Below are positions 60,475 to 64,000 of a DNA stretch of 64,000 nucleotides, piece by piece. Numbering within the stretch: position 1 is the stretch's first letter; every line of letters starts with the position of its first letter. Location: assembly GCF_008704395.1 (NCBI RefSeq), contig NZ_CP023695.1, positions 7,564,001 through 7,628,000 on the forward strand, given 5' to 3'. A program made the position numbers and the translations under genes. The DNA is from Streptomyces alboniger. Lineage in GTDB: Bacteria; Actinomycetota; Actinomycetes; Streptomycetales; Streptomycetaceae. The notes under the pieces were generated by a model, which saw nothing but the letters and a program-made list of their open reading frames with translations, was not told the origin of the DNA and made no database searches.

Positions 60475-62031
60475 ATGGCCAAGCACGCCCGGCCCAGGTG
60501 CCCGTGGACCGCCCTCGGCGTGATCTGCGTCGGCTTCTTCATGATCGTGCTCGACACCACGATCGTGCACGTCGCGGTCCCGGCGATGCTGGAGGACCTG
60601 GACGCCGGTCTGGACCGGATCCTGTGGATCGTCAACGCGTATGTCCTCACCTACGCGGTCCTCATGATCACCGCGGGACGATTCGGTGAGCGCTTCGGCC
60701 CCAGACGGGTCTACCTGGCCGGGCTGCTGCTGTTCACCCTCGCCTCCGGCCTGTGCGCCCTGGCCGAAAGCGCCGGCCAACTGATCGCCCTGCGCGCCGT
60801 TCAGGGCGTGGGCGCGGCCCTGCTGACCCCGCAGACCGGCGCCTTCGTCACCGTGCTGTTCCCACCGGAGCGCCGGGGTGCCGCCTTCGGCGTACTGACC
60901 AGTGCCATCGGGCTGTCCATCGTGGCCGGGCCGCTGCTCGGCGGGTTCCTGGTGACCTGTGCCGGATGGCAGTGGATCTTCCTCGTCAACGTGCCGGTGG
61001 GGCTCGCCGCGCTCGTGGCGGCGTTCGTACTGCTGCCACGCCCGGCGCCGGTCCGGCGTCACGGCTGGGACCTGGCCGGTCTCGTACTGGTGACGACAGG
61101 TCTCACCGCCTTCACGTTCGGCCTGCTGGAGAGCGACCACGCCGGGTCCGCGAGCATCGCGGGTCCGGTCACCGCCCCGTGGGTACTCGCCTCCGGGCTC
61201 GTACTCCTGTCGGTCTTCGTGCTCCAGCAGCGCCGCACCAAAGGCCGGCCCCTGCTGCCCCGGGCGCTGTTCGCCCACCGGGACTTCGGCCTCGCCAACC
61301 TCATCGGCGCGGGCATCCACTTCGCCGTGATCGGCAGCGCCTTTCCGGTCGCCCTGTTCCTCCAAAGCGTACTGGGCTGCTCGGCGTGGGAGGCGGGTCT
61401 CGTCACCGCGCCGACGCCCCTGGCCGCGGTCGCCGTCGCCCAGGTGGCCGGCCGCCTCGTCGACCGGTTCGGCGGCAAGGCCCTGCTGCTGGTTGGGCTG
61501 TTGACGTACGCGGGCGGTCTCGCGCTGATCGTGGTTCTGGCCCGGCCGGGCATGAACCCGTGGGGTCTGCTGCCCGGGCTGCTCGTCGCGGACATCGGCA
61601 TCGGCTGTGTGCTGGCACCGGTGACACACCTCGCCATGAACACCGTGGACAGCTCGATGGCCGGCGCCGCTTCCGGCGTACTGAACACCACCCGGCAGGT
61701 CGGCGGGGTCCTCGGCAGCGCGGCGGTCGGAACCCTGCTGCAATATCGCCTGGCGGCCGACGCCCATCAACGGCGCCTCACCGCAGCGGAGTTGCTGCCG
61801 CGGGCGGCGCGGCGGGCCTTCGTGTCCGACCCGGGCGGCGAGGTGCCCGCATTCCTCGATCCGCGCGGTGTGGATCTGTTCCTCCGCCTGGGGGCCCAGG
61901 CACAGCGGCAGGGCTTCGTCGACGCGATGCGGGAAACGGCGCTCCTGCCGATCGGCGTGCTCCTCCTCGGCGCCGCCTGCTGCCTGGCCCTCTCGGGCGG
62001 CACGCGGCGCTCCGGCGCGGACAGCGGATGA
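60475..62031 (+). CDS. MFS exporter, DHA2 (EmrB/QacA) family
   Basis: 518 residues with about 14 predicted transmembrane segments. Family motifs: FMIVLDTTIVHVAVPAM in TM1 (the DHA2 motif D1), LMITAGRFGERFGPRRVYLAG (motif A), and LLGGFLVTCAGWQWIFLVNVPVG (motif C). It is likely the self-resistance and efflux pump of the cluster. GAAAGGAGGAG precedes the ATG at 60475. The next gene begins eight bases after its stop. Confidence 0.93.
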   Translation: MAKHARPRCPWTALGVICVGFFMIVLDTTIVHVAVPAMLEDLDAGLDRILWIVNAYVLTYAVLMITAGRFGERFGPRRVYLAGLLLFTLASGLCALAESAGQLIALRAVQGVGAALLTPQTGAFVTVLFPPERRGAAFGVLTSAIGLSIVAGPLLGGFLVTCAGWQWIFLVNVPVGLAALVAAFVLLPRPAPVRRHGWDLAGLVLVTTGLTAFTFGLLESDHAGSASIAGPVTAPWVLASGLVLLSVFVLQQRRTKGRPLLPRALFAHRDFGLANLIGAGIHFAVIGSAFPVALFLQSVLGCSAWEAGLVTAPTPLAAVAVAQVAGRLVDRFGGKALLLVGLLTYAGGLALIVVLARPGMNPWGLLPGLLVADIGIGCVLAPVTHLAMNTVDSSMAGAASGVLNTTRQVGGVLGSAAVGTLLQYRLAADAHQRRLTAAELLPRAARRAFVSDPGGEVPAFLDPRGVDLFLRLGAQAQRQGFVDAMRETALLPIGVLLLGAACCLALSGGTRRSGADSG

Positions 62032-62038
62032 GGACGCC

Positions 62039-62329
62039 ATGAACGGACGTACGCCACCGCGCGGCGCGGCCCATCCGCCCTCTCCGCCCTCTCCGCCCTC
62101 TCCGCCCTCTCCGCCCTCTCCCACCTCCCCACCCCACGAGTTCACCGTGGTGCGCGGACAGCCGAACGACGAGGAACTGGCGGCGGTGGTGTCGGCGCTC
62201 CTGACGCTCTCCCGCAGCCGCGCGGTCGGCGCGCGCGGCGATGGCGCGGCGGTGCGCCGCGCGCTGTGGACGCGGTCGTGGTCGTGGTCGCCGGGAGGCT
62301 ACCGCGCTCCTGGCTCGTGGCAGCGCTGA
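62039..62329 (+). CDS. Acyl-CoA carboxylase epsilon subunit-like protein
   Basis: 96 residues. After a Pro-Ser repeat region (PPSPPSPPSPPS) comes FTVVRGQPNDEELAAVVSALLTLSRS, the hallmark of actinobacterial AccE/PccE epsilon subunits, and the C-terminal WSPGGYRAPGSWQR is also typical. Epsilon subunits tighten or specify alpha-beta acyl-CoA carboxylase complexes that make malonyl-CoA or methylmalonyl-CoA. No beta subunit is encoded in the window. The Pro-rich part comes from a 9-base tandem repeat and may vary in length. Confidence 0.8.
   Translation: MNGRTPPRGAAHPPSPPSPPSPPSPPSPTSPPHEFTVVRGQPNDEELAAVVSALLTLSRSRAVGARGDGAAVRRALWTRSWSWSPGGYRAPGSWQR
62074..62118 (+). repeat. Five tandem copies of a 9-base unit
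   Basis: TCCGCCCTC is repeated exactly five times, encoding the Pro-Pro-Ser run in the epsilon-like subunit. In-frame unit length allows expansion or contraction without a frameshift. Confidence 0.9.
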
Positions 62330-62548
62330 GCGGGAATAGCTCAGCGGGAATCAGCGGAAATTGGCGAGCGGGAATTGGTGAGCGGTGCCGCCCTGCTCGC
62401 GTATTGCGGGCTGCCCTCATGTCATTTCCGGGGCCCTTTCTCTTTCCTTACACCCAGCCTTGCTATTCACGATTTACGGATCATACGCTGCGCTCGCTCA
62501 TCAAATGCCGACCGGAAAAGCGCGTCGGCCTGAGAGAAGGAGTCGGCG
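62330..62548 (+). other. AT-richer gap upstream of the membrane acyltransferase
   Basis: About 220 bases without a gene. The stretch 62440-62520 is AT-rich (ttacggatcatacgctgc) and likely contains a promoter for the acyltransferase gene, so that gene may be a separate unit. Confidence 0.4.
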
Positions 62549-63694
62549 ATGGCCGGAACTCTTGGAACTGCCCGGAGCAGAAAGCGGTCGGCGGTGATCA
62601 CGGGGAATTCGCCTCAGTCGCAACTCGCCTCCCTCACCGGAATGCGGTTCCTTGCCGCAGCGCTGGTGGTCTGCACTCATTTCGGGCTCTACGTGCGGGG
62701 AAACCCCGACTTCTGGCGCAACTCGGGCCAGGTCGGTGTCTCGTTCTTCTTCATCCTGAGCGGATTCGTGCTGACCTGGTCGTCGCGCCCGGACCGGAGC
62801 GCCCGCGACTTCTGGCGCCGTCGCCTGTGCAAGGTCTTCCCGAACCACCTCGTGACGGCCGCCGTCCACTTCGCGCTGCTGTGCCTGGTCGGCGCGCGAC
62901 TCACGGAGTGGCAGCTCGTGCCCACGGCGCTGCTGGTGCAGTCGTGGATCCCCGGCTTCGACCTGACCACCGCGGTCTCCCCGGTGAGCTGGTCGCTGTC
63001 GTGCGAGCTGTTCTTCTACGCCGCGTTCCCGTTCCTGCTGCGGTGCGTCGTCCGTATCCGCGACGGGCGGCTGTGGTGGTGGGCGGCGGGGACGGTCGCG
63101 ATGATCGTCTGCGTACCGGTCGTCGCGACGTACCTGGTCCCGGACGGCAACCCCATGACGCCGCTGCTGCCCTACATGAACAACGACGCCTGGTTCGTCT
63201 ACTTCTTCCCCGTGGCCCGCGCCCTGGAGTTCCTCCTCGGAATGCTGGTCGCGCGCCTCGTCATGGAGGGGAGGTGGCTGCCTGTGGGCAGGGTCCCGGC
63301 GATGCTCGCGCTGGCGCTCGGTTTCTGGATGTCGATGGGCGCGGGGCTGTACTCGTTCGTCGCGATCACCGTGGTCCCCCTGGCGCTGGTCATCGGTTCG
63401 ACCGCGGTCGCTGACGCCGGAGGGCGCCGGTCCATCCTCAGGGCCCGGCCGATGGTGTGGCTGGGCGAGGTGTCCTTCGCGCTCTACCTGGTGCACAAGC
63501 CCGTCATCGACTTCAGCGCCAGGGCGCTGGGCATTCCGCGCTTCAGCGGCATGGACCTGATCGCGCAACTCGGCTTCTTCGCCCTGATATTCGGGGCGTC
63601 GGTGTTGGTGGCATGGGCGCTGTACCGGATGGTCGAACGGCCGGCGATGCGGCGTTGGAGCCGGGCGAGGAACCGACGGCAGACTTCTGATTGA
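62549..63694 (+). CDS. Membrane acyltransferase 3 family (OafA/YrhL-like)
   Basis: 381 residues with about 10 transmembrane segments. The family signature is LTGMRFLAAALVVCTHFGLYV (the His being the predicted catalytic residue) and VGVSFFFILSGFVLTWSSRPD, then FWRRRLCKVFPNHL, and PVSWSLSCELFFYAAFPFLL. The C-terminal segment has ELSFALYLVHKP-type WLGEVSFALYLVHKPVI. These enzymes acylate sugars, lipids or macrolides using acyl-CoA. It may acylate the cluster product or a cell-surface glycan. GAGAAGGAG precedes ATG 62549. Confidence 0.9.
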   Translation: MAGTLGTARSRKRSAVITGNSPQSQLASLTGMRFLAAALVVCTHFGLYVRGNPDFWRNSGQVGVSFFFILSGFVLTWSSRPDRSARDFWRRRLCKVFPNHLVTAAVHFALLCLVGARLTEWQLVPTALLVQSWIPGFDLTTAVSPVSWSLSCELFFYAAFPFLLRCVVRIRDGRLWWWAAGTVAMIVCVPVVATYLVPDGNPMTPLLPYMNNDAWFVYFFPVARALEFLLGMLVARLVMEGRWLPVGRVPAMLALALGFWMSMGAGLYSFVAITVVPLALVIGSTAVADAGGRRSILRARPMVWLGEVSFALYLVHKPVIDFSARALGIPRFSGMDLIAQLGFFALIFGASVLVAWALYRMVERPAMRRWSRARNRRQTSD

Positions 63695-63719
63695 CGAAAT
63701 CGAAAGGGTGAAATGCAGG

Positions 63720-63757
63720 GCTCCGGCCGGTGGCGACCTTCCGCCACCGGCCGGAGC
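63720..63757 (+). terminator. Strong terminator after the acyltransferase gene
   Basis: A perfect 16-bp stem (63720-63735 with 63742-63757), six-base loop, followed by tatttctg. It lies between convergent genes and marks the likely right end of the cluster. Confidence 0.8.
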
Positions 63758-63842
63758 TATTTCTGTATGCCCGATGTCGATACGTTGTTCTGCCCGATGC
63801 CCGATGCCGGATGCCGGTGCGTCGGTATCGCATTGCGCAGCA

Positions 63843-64000
63843 TCATTTCGGCATGGCCTGAGCAGGTGCCTCCGCCAGACCGAAGCGCCGATGAAGCGCG
63901 CGCAACGGACGGGGCGCGTACCAGTTGTGCCTGCCCAGCAGCCGCAGGCAGGTCGGCACGAGGACGCCGCGGATGAGCAGCGCGTCCAGCAGGACAGCCA
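63843..64000 (-). CDS. MMPL/RND-family membrane transporter (C-terminal part)
   Basis: Only the last 51 codons are inside the window. They read AVLLDALLIRGVLVPTCLRL, the last transmembrane segment, then LGRHNWYAPRPLRALHRRFGLAE, the conserved end of actinobacterial MMPL transporters. Stop TGA at 63845-63843. These proteins export lipids or hydrophobic natural products. Whether it belongs to the cluster is not known; it is separated by a terminator and opposite in direction. Confidence 0.85.
   Translation of the reverse strand, partial: AVLLDALLIRGVLVPTCLRLLGRHNWYAPRPLRALHRRFGLAEAPAQAMPK

Noticed and set aside
62333..62410. tRNA-like 5' sequence (ggaatagctcagcgggaa)
   Set aside because: It resembles an acceptor stem and D-loop, but there is no anticodon arm, no GGTTCGA T-loop and no matching 3' acceptor strand.
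1..64000. CRISPR arrays, rRNA or riboswitches
   Set aside because: No regularly spaced identical repeats, no rRNA-like conserved segments and no recognisable riboswitch aptamer were seen by reading.

Overview
This 64-kb window has the marks of a Streptomyces chromosome: very high GC with strong third-position GC bias, GTG starts, ATGA/GTGA stop-start overlaps, a conservon (cvnABCD plus a CYP157-type P450), an expanded SigB/SpoIIAB/SpoIIE/STAS stress network, and rare TTA codons. No rRNA, tRNA or CRISPR array was found.

Layout. 1-5.8 kb: 3' end of a CYP152-like P450 peroxygenase, a HAD phosphatase, a SigB/F-type sigma factor, an Orn/Lys/Arg decarboxylase, a small acidic protein and a HhH-PHP phosphoesterase. 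5.8-9.5 kb (minus): a YagTSR-type molybdenum aldehyde oxidoreductase. 9.5-16.2 kb: a frameshifted small gene, secreted proteins including a TTA-containing tripeptidyl-aminopeptidase-like enzyme, an anti-sigma kinase, RNase HI, a MarR-MFS pair and a TTA-containing haem-oxygenase-fold protein. 16-20 kb: a KatE-type catalase surrounded by four very small proteins. 20-26 kb: conservon followed by a convergent P450. 26-28.6 kb: RsbQ-like hydrolase, PAS/PP2C phosphatase and STAS protein, a stress-signalling module. 28.6-31.1 kb (minus): prenyl diphosphate synthase and DUF2236 oxygenase. 31-35.3 kb: accessory genes including a TetR/membrane-protein pair with twin operators, a TOPRIM protein and a ricin-type lectin. 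35.3-39 kb: a decayed insertion sequence abutting a carboxymuconolactone decarboxylase-ECF41 sigma pair that is flanked by 24-bp inverted repeats.

39.9-63.8 kb is a biosynthetic gene cluster and the most interesting part. A plus-strand operon from 52.6 kb encodes a discrete type II fatty-acid/polyketide-like machinery: AcpS, malonyl acyltransferase, ketoreductase, ACP, FabZ-like dehydratase, a GcvT-like protein, a fused KS-KS protein whose second half is degenerate (chain-length-factor-like), a degenerate second AcpS, a second SDR, an MFS exporter, an acyl-CoA carboxylase epsilon subunit and a membrane acyltransferase. A divergent minus-strand operon encodes thioesterase, FAD-linked oxidase, Baeyer-Villiger-type monooxygenase, esterase, aldehyde dehydrogenase, PanD (beta-alanine supply) and an asparagine-synthetase-type amidotransferase. 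Two regulators and an acyl-CoA ligase lie to the left. My inference is a highly reducing type II polyketide or fatty-acyl product that is tailored oxidatively and possibly amidated or joined to beta-alanine; the product is unknown. The window ends in the C-terminus of an MMPL transporter on the minus strand.
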